This document shows positions 21,401 to 28,350 of a stretch of 64,000 nt of DNA, in pieces. The DNA lies in the NCBI GenBank assembly GCA_030445275.1, contig JAUCSE010000021.1, forward strand, positions 124,001 through 188,000, read 5' to 3'. This DNA is from Mucilaginibacter sp. GTDB lineage: Bacteria; Bacteroidota; Bacteroidia; Sphingobacteriales; Sphingobacteriaceae. The translations under genes were made by a program, and so were the position numbers. How positions within the stretch are numbered: position 1 is the first letter of the stretch; each line of letters starts with the position of its first letter. The notes beneath the pieces are model-generated. The model ran no database searches and was not told the origin of the DNA. It saw only the letters and a program-made list of their open reading frames with translations.

Positions 21401-24400
21401 CTACTGGTGTTGGTACCATCGTATATGACTGGTTTACTACACCAACAGGTGGCACATCAATTTATACAGGTGCAACCTTTACAACTCCATCATTATTTGC
21501 TGGTACTACTTATTATGCCGAAGCTACCATAACTGCTACCGGTGTAAAATCAACTACCAGGGCACCTGGTGCAGTTACTATAAATGCTATTGGTACTGGC
21601 CCTGTACCTTGCGATGCCGCAATAGATCAAACACACTCATCTAATGGTTTATGCGTATTATGCGGTACCACTAATGATGTTGCGGCAGTTGACAATAACA
21701 GTGAATCTTTCTCGCAAATACACATACCGGTAGGTTTACTGAATGGTACATCACAGCAAACATTACGTTTTGCCAATGCGGGTATTGCAGGCGATAGCAT
21801 TGTTGTTGACTTAGGTGTTCCGGGCTCATTGCTTGATTTAAGTGTATTGTCACAAATTCAATTAGCTACCTATAACGGCACAACTTATAACGGCGATCGT
21901 TTCACCGTAAGTAGCTCACTGTTACATCTTACCGTACTAAACGGAACCACCCGTTTCAGGGTGCCGTTTAAAGCAGGCAGTGCATTTGATAGGGTCGAGA
22001 TCACCTTTAATGGAGGTTTGGCCACTGCGCTAAGCGCATTAAATGTTTATGATGCCTACCAATCTGTAGCATCACCTACTGTAAGTGCGACTGGCCCAAT
22101 TGTATGCCAGGGAGCAGCGACTACTTTATCAATAAGCGGAACTCCTATTTCTAATGTAACTTACAAATGGTATGCTGCTGCAACAGGTGGTAGCGCCTTA
22201 GCTACCGGACCAACATACCCTATAGGGGCAGTAAACGCGACTACAACTTATTATGTAGAAGCCAGCCGCAGCTCGAGTGGTTGTCCGCAAGCAGTACGTA
22301 CACCTGTTACGGTTACTGTTACTCCAGCTCCTGTAGCCCCAGTTGTAGCGGTACCAAACCCGTCTGTATGTTCAGGTCAGCCAGCTACATTTACAGCAAC
22401 GGCAGTAGCAGGGGTTACCTTTAACTGGTACACTACGCCAACAGGCGGCACACCAGTATTTACTGGTAATCCATTTACCACAACTGCATTAACACCAACA
22501 TATTACGTTGAGGCAACAGCTGGCGCATGCGGTAGTTCAACACGTACACCAGTAAAAGCTACTGTAACTACAACACCTGTTGTACCTGTAACAGCAACGG
22601 CAGCGCCAATCTGTTCTGGTACGTCAACTACGGTATCGGTAGCATCACCAGTTACTGGTGTAACCTATAACTGGTATGACGCTGCAACAGGCGGCACACT
22701 ATTGCTTGCAAATAGCGCCTCATATCCTACTCCGGTATTAACTGCTACTACAACTTATTATGTTGAAGCAGTAGCGGGTTCTTGTACCAGCCCAACAAGA
22801 GGTACAGCAACAGTTACGGTTAATCCAACACCTGTAGCGCCTACAGTTACTACTAACCCTGCTAACGGACAGGTCACTTCTGGCCAAACAGCAACCTTAA
22901 CGGTTTCACCAACCACCCCAGGTATTACCTATAACTGGTACAATCTGCCAACCGGTGGTACAATACTAAAAACCGATCCATCGTTTACTACGCCAGTTTT
23001 AACATCAACAACAACCTTTTATGTTGAAGCTGTTTCAGCCTCAGGATGTTCTAGCACAGCCCGTACGGCCGTAAAAATAACGGTGAACCCAATATTCTCA
23101 ACAAATTGCGATTTTGCATCATCACAAACATTTGATGTGAGCGGTGTTTGCCTTCTTTGCGACGTAACTAGTCCTAATAATTCAGTTGATCAGGATACCA
23201 CCAACTTTAGCGAGTTGCATATGCCTGTGAGTGCATTGGGATCATACGTAAATCAAAAATTAATATTCAGCGATCCTGGTGTTGTGGGCGATACGGTAAC
23301 CATAAAATTAAGCATCCCAGCAAGTTTAACTGATATCAGTATCCTTAACTCTATACAGTTAGCTTCGTACAATGGCACTACTTATAATGGTGACCGCGTT
23401 ACTTTAAGCAGCAGCTTACTGAAGATCACCCTGCTTTCGGGGGGACAAACGGCTATCGTTAAATTTGCACCACAAGCCGGCTTTGACAGAGTTGAGGTAC
23501 GCCTGAACTCTGGTGTAGCAACATTGTTTACTGATCTTAACCTTTACTATGCCAGCAAACAGGTTGAGGCACCAATATTGCTTACCAAAAACCCAGCGCC
23601 TATCTGCGTTGGAGGTACAACTACACTCGCTGTAGCTAATGGACGTGCTGGTATAACTTACAAATGGTATACCGTAGCGGTAGGCGGAACACCTGTTTTC
23701 ACAGGCACAAGCTTCCCTGTTACAGGCTTAACAACAACTACTACTTTCTATGTGGAAAGCAGCCGTACCTCAACTGGTTGTGCTAATCCAAATAGGGTAA
23801 GCGTACCAGTTAACGTTATACCTACACCAGCAACTCCAACACTTGATAAGTTAACAGCAACAATATGTGCTGGTGATCCACCTGTTGTATTCATAGTAAC
23901 TAATGCCCAGACTGGTGTTACCTATAACTGGTATGATGCAGGTGGCATACTTGTACATACCGGAACAAGCTTCTCGTCATCGCCGATATCTACTATTACC
24001 TATAGTATAGAGGCTGTTAACGGAACCTCTTGTACCAGCACAGCAAGAGCCACAGCTACTATAACCGTTAACCCGGTACCTTCAAATCCAGGGGTAGCCT
24101 CTCCTAATGCAACGGCTTGCGCAGGCAGCTCGGCTCCATTGGCTGTACTTAACCCGGAAGCAGGAGTTACCTATAACTGGTACACCCAGGCTACAGGTGG
24201 CACATCTGTACATACAGGAACAACTTTCCAAACTCCGGCCATTACACAAATTGTAACCTACTACATTGAGGCTACAAATGCTTCAGGTTGTACCAATACC
24301 GGTGGCCGTACTTCTATTACCGTAACACCTACTACATTGCCAATAGCGCCAACGTTAAGCGCTTCGCAAAACCAGGTGTGTAACGGTGGTAGTGTTACTA

Positions 24401-27258
24401 TAACCATTACCAATCCGGTAGCCGGCGTTACCTATAATTGGTATACTGTTGCTACAGGTGGTACTGCGGTATTTACGAATACAAGTACGAACCCAGCATA
24501 TACAACACCGGCATTAACTGCTGATGTATCTTACTATGTTGAGGCTGTAGTTTCTGGTTGTAGCAGTGCAACCCGTACACAAATTGATATTAAAGTATTG
24601 GCAGTACCAACACCTCCGATAGTACAAACTCCGGCAGGTGGTAATAGTGTTTGTTTTGGATTCCCAGCTACATTAACCATAACTAACCCACAATCTGGGG
24701 TAATTTACAACTGGTATGATGTAGCCACTGGCGGTACTCCGGTATTTACAAGTACAAGTCCAATATATCAAACACCTGCTTTAACAGTAAGCACTACTTA
24801 TTATGTTGAGGCAACAATGGCAGGTAACTGTAATGCATCAGCACGTACAGCTGTACCGGTAACTGTTAATCCGCTTCCAATTGATCCGGTATTGACTGAT
24901 GCTGCTCCATCAGCATGTTTAGGCAGCCCTGCTGTATTAGCCATAAAAACACCGCAAACAGGGGTAGTTTATAACTGGTACACTACAGCAAACGGTACTA
25001 CACCTGCACAGGCAAACAGTATTACTTATACAACCCCACCAATTACTGCAGCAACTGAGTTTTATGTGGAAGCTATAAGTGGTAATGGTTGTGGTAATGC
25101 CAGTGGCAGGATCAAGATAGTGGTAAATGTTACCACACCGCCAGCAGCGCCGGTGATTGCCAACGGAGCCACTACACCAACATGTACTGGATCTGAAGCC
25201 ACTTTAACAATACAAAATCCACAGGTAATATTGACCTACAGGTGGTACGATGCAGCTACCGGCGGAACACTTTTAGCCAGTGGTATAGAGTACAAAACGC
25301 CTGTGTTAACTGCTGATGCTAGTTATTATGCCGAAGCGGTAAACGGTGCGGGTTGTACATCATCAAGCCGTACAAGGGTTGATGTTAAAGTTAACCAACT
25401 GCCTAACGGTCCAACTGTAACAGCTCAGGGTGGCAGTTTAGCCATATGCGCTGGTAGCCCGGCAGTATTAACAGCATCAAGCTCAACGCCTGGTGTAACT
25501 ATAAGTACCTACAATTGGTATACTACAGCAACAGGCGGAACACCAGTATTTTCAGGTGCAACGTTCAATACGCCGCCAGTTACGGCTGCTATAACTTATT
25601 ATGTTGAAGCAGTAAGCGACGCGGGTTGTGCATCAAGCGTACGTACTCCGGTGCCACTTACTATTGACAATACCAAAGCGCCAGATCCTACTGTTGATGC
25701 TGCAGGTTTAACTACCTGTCAAAATAGTGCGACAACCATCAACATACAGAATCCAGTTGCCGGTACAACTTATAACTGGTATGCGGATGCAACTGGTGGA
25801 ACTGCTATATTTACTGGCTCATCATTCCATACGCCAGTATTAACAGCTAATACCACCTATTATGTTGAGGCTGTAAATGCTCAAAACTGTAGCGCGTCAA
25901 CAAGAGTAGCTGCACCAGTGGTGATAACATCGCCACCAACAACTCCAACGCTTACGTTAACAGCTGCACCGGTATGTCGTGGTAGTTCAACTACACTTCA
26001 TGTATCATCGCCACAGTCAGGTATTACCTATAACTGGTATGCTGACGCTGGAAGAACTAACCTGGTGTATACAGGAACAGACTTCCCAACAGGGCCGGTT
26101 AATGCCGATATTACTTATTATGTTGAGGCAGCAAGCGGTTCATGTACAAGCGCGTCATTAGCCAGTGTGAAAGTAACCGCAATTGATGCACCAGCAGTAC
26201 CGGTAGTAGCTAACAGCGGCGGCATCAATAGCTGCCAGGGCGGAACTGCTACGTTAAACGTATCAAATCCACAAAGCAATCTGATCTATAAATGGTATAG
26301 CACAGCAAGCGGCGGTACAGCGGTATTTACCGGACCAAGCTTTATAACGCCTGTGCTTACTACCAACACCATTTATTATGTTGAGGCGATCAATGCAACC
26401 GGATGCCCTTCTGCTTCACGTGCAAATGCTACGGTTACTGTAACAGGTGCGCCGGTAGCGCCACAAGCAAGTACAGATGGTACATCAATATGCCCAGGAG
26501 TAAGTACTACGGTATCGGCTACAAGCGCTACCCCGGGTGCTATTATAAACTGGTATGCTGATGCTGCTGGCGGTGCCATATTAGCTACAGGCACCAGCTT
26601 TACTACACCTGTGCTAACGGCCAATACTACTTATTATGCCGAAGCTACAACAGCAGGTGGTTGCGTATCAACAGTAAGAACACCGGTATTGGTTACCATA
26701 CTTGGTCCGCTGCCAGCGCCGGTAGTTACAGTTAGTGCAACTACTATATCAAGTGTAACCTTTATCTGGGCTCCGGTAACAGGTGCTACAGGTTACCAGA
26801 TAAGCATTGATAACGGACAGCACTTTATTACACCAAGTTCAGGAGCTGATGGTTTAACGCATATTGTGAATAATCTGCAGCCTAATCAAAGTGTAACTAT
26901 CATAGTACGTGCAAGCGGAAGTTCTGATTGCCAGCTGAGCGCTAACTCAGCTGCGGTTACCGGAACGGCAACTAATCCATTTGGTAACGGAATATTTGTA
27001 CCGAATGTGTTTACGCCAAATGGTGATGGAAATAACGATATACTGCTTGTTTATGGTACTACGATCAAGAGCCTAAAACTTTCAATATATGACCAATGGG
27101 GCGAGTTACAATTCCAGACAACTAATAAAGCCACCGGATGGGATGGTACTTATAAAGGTACCAAGCAGCCGGTAGGGGTATACGTTTATTACGTTGAAGT
27201 AACCACGAATGATGGTCAGTTAATTAAAAAGAAAGGTACAGTTACGCTATTACGATAA
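12484..27258 (+). CDS. Giant (4924 residues) Ig-repeat surface protein with T9SS type B C-terminal signal
   Basis: A signal peptide (MKTFTFYSRYIIVLCLLLCATSKIFGQ) leads into nine copies of a ~155-residue module starting near residues 28, 184, 695, 1112, 1611, 2031, 2529, 3043 and 3542. Its hallmarks are C-x2-C, A-V-D-x-[DN], a VP-hydrophobic-LL stretch, GD, and FDRV before the last strand. Between and after them I count 38 Ig-like repeats of 75-90 residues (core x-YNWY-x-AATGGT, then TTYYVEA, with a cysteine near each end, probably a disulphide). Twelve repeats run uninterrupted after the last module. A fibronectin III-like domain lies at about 4740-4830 and the final 88 residues (FVPNVFTPNGDGNND, then WDGTYKG) are a type B, CHU_C-like sorting domain. 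This predicts export by T9SS and cell-surface attachment. An adhesin-like or gliding-related role is inferred. It is first in a unit with porP/sprF and porE-like genes. Confidence 0.93.
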   Translation: MKTFTFYSRYIIVLCLLLCATSKIFGQRHFATTQNNGATGLLCVGCTVTNPLNAVDANLQTYSVLNVPVSLLAGTYQELIFPGGAVAANTPLTIKLGTGDNLLDVTALGGVIITPYNGNVAGTSITAPTLASVLSNNNQVELIFSPTTAYDRVRVTLNGGLLGALSSIYLYDAFYTTPGGAPICNTPYDELHGISSALLGLGLSVGGVVNPQNAIDADINTASTLNAGVGALGAYAQQTIVFENSSIIGDSVRITVSLPKAILDVGVLTNSTISTFNGNTDNNDTQQLNGSLLRLRLLDLTANRQRLTITYAPTKVFDRVQLRLGGIASVLSTLDFYGAELVIPKPVVKINSIASDTTQVCAGSGLTLVASANAPATFNWYTTATGGTSVHTGASFPVTNINANITYYVSATRAGCPTASNRAAITINVNQIPAAPVVPVATQPACPGSSAIFAATPVAGVTVNWYTAATGGTLVYSGNTFTTPTLTAATNYYAEATVGGVCVSATRTPVHAIINAAPAVPTVDPKTICDGSVAVLSIGSPVATQTYNWYDAATGGNLLKTGQDFTSPPLNASTTYYAEAVNATGCVSTTRVAVPVTVQPIPANPVVAATNATIAAGQTATINVTNAQTGITYKWYNSATAVTPIFTSTTPTFVTPALFGSTTYYVAAESTAGGCQSASRTSITISVTVDSNSPCTFANKQTKSIDGVCLLCDVTTPELAVDADTTTASTFVVPVGLLGGSASQILQFQQAGFAGDTIRLVLQSPGGLADLSLLGGITVTVLNGTTTVGSYPLNSSLLTLRLLGGTGRYAVYIPATGNYDRIKITLSVGAATLLTSLNVYYAVQQYSKPTFDPTALNICKGSPAHLSITSPNPANGTFSWFTTPTGGTAVGTGLTYTTPALAANTTYYVEYSRGTCVSPVRTPAQVIVNDIPVKPAVTPSPANINAGQTATLQATVVNNATIKWYDAATGGTLVHTGPTFTTPVLNATTTYYAEASLGSCVSPDRTAVPVNVTAIVIPDVSVSPATQAVDAGTSATIVATSTVPGTGTIFNWYTTPTGGTPVYTGATFVTPPVFADITYYAEAVVTATGAKSANRAPAAVNVNAIGSDPVACDAAIDQTSSVNGVCLLCGISNAGGAVDNNRNTFSQIHVPIALLGGTGQQTLRFANAGIVGDSIIVELGIPGSLADVGVLSQIQLSTYSGTTFNNDILSVNGSLLNITLLNGTNRFRVAFKATHNFDRVQIAFNSGVAGLLNTVNVYDATIAVAAPTIAVANVTQCPGPVTLTATVSGDATVKWYTTATGGSPVFTGSSYLINAPAIGTTIYYAEATRTGTGCAQKVRTPATVTISPVPAAPIITSDPTPTVCPGGKATITAQAASGATINWYAAAAGGQPLFTGPAFTTPALTAETSYYAEAVAGGTCISAARTPIKVSISALPAVPTLVANPPICDGDVAVLAIANPVTGQTYNWYTAATGGSPIATGINFTSPTALHTTTPFYAEAVNGTGCASSTRFEAIVTVNPKPADPILATNSTTVSAGQTAIINVTNAQTGITYNWYTTATGPTPVATGPSFTTPPLLSTTTYYAEAVNSTGCKSARTPITINVTIDNNSPCTFANQQTKTVTGICALCDVTNGALAVDADTTTASTLVVPVALLNAGVSQTLQFQQPGFAGDIIKLSLQTPVSLADVSLLGSITVGVYNGTTEVATYPLSSSLLTLKLLGAGNRYAVYVPATAAYDRVVVTLKSGAATLLTSLNVFYAIQQYPSPVFDPVAPEVCKGSTATINITTPSPANGTFTWFTTPTGGSSVGTGTPFTTPPLTANTTYYVEYSRGSCISPVRKAVQVIVDDAPVKPVVTPPSAAITAGQTATFTATVPNNPNATINWYTSPTGGTLVGTGSPFTTPVLTTTTTYYAESALGSCVSPDRTAVIITVTPVVIPDVAVNPATQPINAGTTATMVASSSTTGAGTIVYDWFTTPTGGTSIYTGATFTTPSLFAGTTYYAEATITATGVKSTTRAPGAVTINAIGTGPVPCDAAIAQTSAVNGICLVCGTNNDADAVDNNSESFSQLHIPVGLVGASVQQTLRFANTGIAGDSVIIDLGIPGSLLDLSILSQIQITTYNGTVSNGDQFTVNGSLLTLTVLNGTSRFKVAFKAAHTFDRVQIVLGGGLASALTALNIYDAYQTVTTPTVNAAGTTVCQGSPATLTITGTPPANVTIKWYDAATGGNLVGTGPSVVVNAVTATKTYYAEASRTASGCAQATRAPFKVNVTSAPAAPVAADKPVCSGQSVVLTAVPVAGITYNWYDAATGGTLLLANNASYPTPALTATTTYYVEAVAGTCASATRTPVKAIVTAAPSVPVVIPPAAICSGSPATLSVTPVAGVTYNWYTAATGGTLAFTGNPVSTPALTANTTYYVEAVLTGGCTSSTRAPAAVSVNPTPAAPTITIVPANGQVTSGQTATLTATSTGATINWYASATGGTPVGSGSPFTTPPLTSTTTYYAEAVSSTGGCINATRTPIQITVNPVFSTSCDFASSQTFDKNNGLLCVGCAVNNPDNAVDQDTTNFSQLNLPIGLVGSYLSQQLIFSDAGAIGDTVTVKLRIPGTLISVGLLNQLQIASYNGATFNNDRINLSSSLLKLTILAGGETALVKFAPQTAFDRVEIKLNGALAAVFSTVNIYYASKQVEKPTFAPNANAVSICAGNKASFAINNARAGVTYKWYTSSTGGASIFTGPNFTSPTVLTATTVFYVESSRASSGCPNPNRVPATANVTPGPGNPTLVNPLLPVCSGLTATFNVSPVQPGVVYNWFATATGGTSIATGPDFTTPPLTVDATYYVEASSTGCTSPARTLARATVTPTPAAPTVTVSPVGGIITAGGTATLTVNPTTAGVTYNWYTQPTGGTAIQAGPSITVQPNVTTTYYAEASVASGCVSPQRTSVLITVNQPVVVPDVIVNPATQPINAGTTATMVASSSTTGVGTIVYDWFTTPTGGTSIYTGATFTTPSLFAGTTYYAEATITATGVKSTTRAPGAVTINAIGTGPVPCDAAIDQTHSSNGLCVLCGTTNDVAAVDNNSESFSQIHIPVGLLNGTSQQTLRFANAGIAGDSIVVDLGVPGSLLDLSVLSQIQLATYNGTTYNGDRFTVSSSLLHLTVLNGTTRFRVPFKAGSAFDRVEITFNGGLATALSALNVYDAYQSVASPTVSATGPIVCQGAATTLSISGTPISNVTYKWYAAATGGSALATGPTYPIGAVNATTTYYVEASRSSSGCPQAVRTPVTVTVTPAPVAPVVAVPNPSVCSGQPATFTATAVAGVTFNWYTTPTGGTPVFTGNPFTTTALTPTYYVEATAGACGSSTRTPVKATVTTTPVVPVTATAAPICSGTSTTVSVASPVTGVTYNWYDAATGGTLLLANSASYPTPVLTATTTYYVEAVAGSCTSPTRGTATVTVNPTPVAPTVTTNPANGQVTSGQTATLTVSPTTPGITYNWYNLPTGGTILKTDPSFTTPVLTSTTTFYVEAVSASGCSSTARTAVKITVNPIFSTNCDFASSQTFDVSGVCLLCDVTSPNNSVDQDTTNFSELHMPVSALGSYVNQKLIFSDPGVVGDTVTIKLSIPASLTDISILNSIQLASYNGTTYNGDRVTLSSSLLKITLLSGGQTAIVKFAPQAGFDRVEVRLNSGVATLFTDLNLYYASKQVEAPILLTKNPAPICVGGTTTLAVANGRAGITYKWYTVAVGGTPVFTGTSFPVTGLTTTTTFYVESSRTSTGCANPNRVSVPVNVIPTPATPTLDKLTATICAGDPPVVFIVTNAQTGVTYNWYDAGGILVHTGTSFSSSPISTITYSIEAVNGTSCTSTARATATITVNPVPSNPGVASPNATACAGSSAPLAVLNPEAGVTYNWYTQATGGTSVHTGTTFQTPAITQIVTYYIEATNASGCTNTGGRTSITVTPTTLPIAPTLSASQNQVCNGGSVTITITNPVAGVTYNWYTVATGGTAVFTNTSTNPAYTTPALTADVSYYVEAVVSGCSSATRTQIDIKVLAVPTPPIVQTPAGGNSVCFGFPATLTITNPQSGVIYNWYDVATGGTPVFTSTSPIYQTPALTVSTTYYVEATMAGNCNASARTAVPVTVNPLPIDPVLTDAAPSACLGSPAVLAIKTPQTGVVYNWYTTANGTTPAQANSITYTTPPITAATEFYVEAISGNGCGNASGRIKIVVNVTTPPAAPVIANGATTPTCTGSEATLTIQNPQVILTYRWYDAATGGTLLASGIEYKTPVLTADASYYAEAVNGAGCTSSSRTRVDVKVNQLPNGPTVTAQGGSLAICAGSPAVLTASSSTPGVTISTYNWYTTATGGTPVFSGATFNTPPVTAAITYYVEAVSDAGCASSVRTPVPLTIDNTKAPDPTVDAAGLTTCQNSATTINIQNPVAGTTYNWYADATGGTAIFTGSSFHTPVLTANTTYYVEAVNAQNCSASTRVAAPVVITSPPTTPTLTLTAAPVCRGSSTTLHVSSPQSGITYNWYADAGRTNLVYTGTDFPTGPVNADITYYVEAASGSCTSASLASVKVTAIDAPAVPVVANSGGINSCQGGTATLNVSNPQSNLIYKWYSTASGGTAVFTGPSFITPVLTTNTIYYVEAINATGCPSASRANATVTVTGAPVAPQASTDGTSICPGVSTTVSATSATPGAIINWYADAAGGAILATGTSFTTPVLTANTTYYAEATTAGGCVSTVRTPVLVTILGPLPAPVVTVSATTISSVTFIWAPVTGATGYQISIDNGQHFITPSSGADGLTHIVNNLQPNQSVTIIVRASGSSDCQLSANSAAVTGTATNPFGNGIFVPNVFTPNGDGNNDILLVYGTTIKSLKLSIYDQWGELQFQTTNKATGWDGTYKGTKQPVGVYVYYVEVTTNDGQLIKKKGTVTLLR
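18301..18588 (+). repeat. Internal near-identical duplication, copy 1
   Basis: About 288 bp encoding Ig repeat 14 and the start of module 6 differ at only about ten scattered positions from 21337-21624. The two copies lie 3036 bp (1012 codons) apart in the same frame. The surrounding repeats diverge far more. Confidence 0.85.
21337..21624 (+). repeat. Internal near-identical duplication, copy 2
   Basis: Partner of 18301-18588, covering Ig repeat 22 and the start of module 8. Identity is highest in the middle and drops sharply at both edges, as expected for a recent duplication or gene conversion tract. Confidence 0.85.
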
Positions 27259-27267
27259 GGCCTCCAT

Positions 27268-27305
27268 ATGTGCTGTATCATGCTGCAAAGTATGGTACAG
27301 CACAT
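27268..27305 (+). promoter_or_regulatory. Strong intercistronic hairpin between the giant gene and porP/sprF
   Basis: ATGTGCTGTATCAT (27268-27281) pairs with ATGGTACAGCACAT (27292-27305): 13 Watson-Crick pairs and one G-U across a 10-nt loop. No T-run follows, so it is not a classical terminator. It lies 10 bp after the giant gene's stop and 32 bp before the porP/sprF start, where an mRNA-processing or stability element would sit. Confidence 0.6.
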
Positions 27306-27337
27306 CATGACCACATCACAATTAATAAAACTACACT

Positions 27338-28339
27338 ATGAAAAAGAGAATTATAGTTATCATGGCAATACTGCTTCAAATTGGGGCAATAAGTCAATTA
27401 AAAGCGCAGATAGATCCGCATTTTTCGCAATACTACGCATACCCGCTATACCTGAACCCAGCATTAACAGGGGTAATTAATGGCGATACCCGTATAAACG
27501 CGAATTTTAAAAATCAATATGCAACCATCAACAATGCATATCAAACCGGCGCATTGTCGGTTGATTTTAGGCCTACTGATAAAGTTGGTGTAGGTTTTAA
27601 CGTAATTAACCAGGCTGCCGGTGATGTGGGGTACAACTATTTTGCAGCTTACGGATCATTCGGTTACGCAATAGCAGTATCAAATGATGGTTATAAAAAG
27701 GTAAGTTTTGGTGTGCAGGCCGGTGTTATTAACCGTAGCTTCGATCCTTCAAAAGCGCAATTTGGTAGTCAGTTTAATCCCAGCAGCGGCTTTGATCCTA
27801 CCTTACCAAGTAACGAGAACTTTTTAAACACCAACGCTACCATTTTTGATGCCGGCGCGGGTGTTTTTTACTATGATGGCGATCCATTGCATAATGCCAA
27901 TTTATTTGGTGGTGTAAGCGTAGCGCACCTTGCCCGGTCAAAAGACCCGTTTGCGGTTGATGGTAGCAGTAGTAAATTGCCTATACGTTATACCATACAT
28001 GCAGGTGTACGCATAAAAGCTTCTGATTTTTTTGACGTTATTCCGCATGCCATTTATATCAGGCAGCAAAAAGCCGAGGAAAAAGCTATTGGTGCCTATT
28101 CCGAATTAAAATTTCAGGATGATAAAGGGTTAATATTGGGTGGTATGTACCGGTTTAAGGATGCGGCAATAGCCAATGTTGGCTATCATGTTAACAGCCT
28201 TATTATTGGTGCCAGTTATGATTTCAATACTTCATCACTTACCAGGGCCACATCTGGCAATGGAGGTATTGAATTATCAATAAGTTATGTATTTCGTAAA
28301 CACATACAAGAACCAGAAGCAATCTGTCCAAGGCTTTAA
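27338..28339 (+). CDS. PorP/SprF family T9SS outer-membrane protein
   Basis: The 333-residue protein has a signal peptide (MKKRIIVIMAILLQIGAISQLKAQ) followed by the family signature start IDPHFSQYYAYPLYLNPALTG. The rest is a series of amphipathic strands ending in an aromatic-containing strand, consistent with a 14-stranded outer-membrane barrel. Known family members dock to type B C-terminal domains and are needed for secretion or surface retention of their neighbouring cargo, as SprF is for SprB in Flavobacterium johnsoniae. Its position right after a type B cargo gene makes the giant protein its probable dedicated partner. It is 79 bp from the cargo gene and 11 bp from the next gene. Confidence 0.93.
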   Translation: MKKRIIVIMAILLQIGAISQLKAQIDPHFSQYYAYPLYLNPALTGVINGDTRINANFKNQYATINNAYQTGALSVDFRPTDKVGVGFNVINQAAGDVGYNYFAAYGSFGYAIAVSNDGYKKVSFGVQAGVINRSFDPSKAQFGSQFNPSSGFDPTLPSNENFLNTNATIFDAGAGVFYYDGDPLHNANLFGGVSVAHLARSKDPFAVDGSSSKLPIRYTIHAGVRIKASDFFDVIPHAIYIRQQKAEEKAIGAYSELKFQDDKGLILGGMYRFKDAAIANVGYHVNSLIIGASYDFNTSSLTRATSGNGGIELSISYVFRKHIQEPEAICPRL

Positions 28340-28350
28340 ACTTTATCAAC

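Noticed and set aside
12484..27258. Many antisense and shifted open frames of 60-98 codons inside the giant gene
   Set aside because: They mirror the repeating Ig codon pattern and recur at each repeat; they have no start context or protein features of their own.
12484..27258. Regular short repeats that might suggest a CRISPR-like or satellite array
   Set aside because: The repeats keep a single reading frame over 4924 codons, vary mostly at synonymous or conservative positions, and translate into Ig-like domains.
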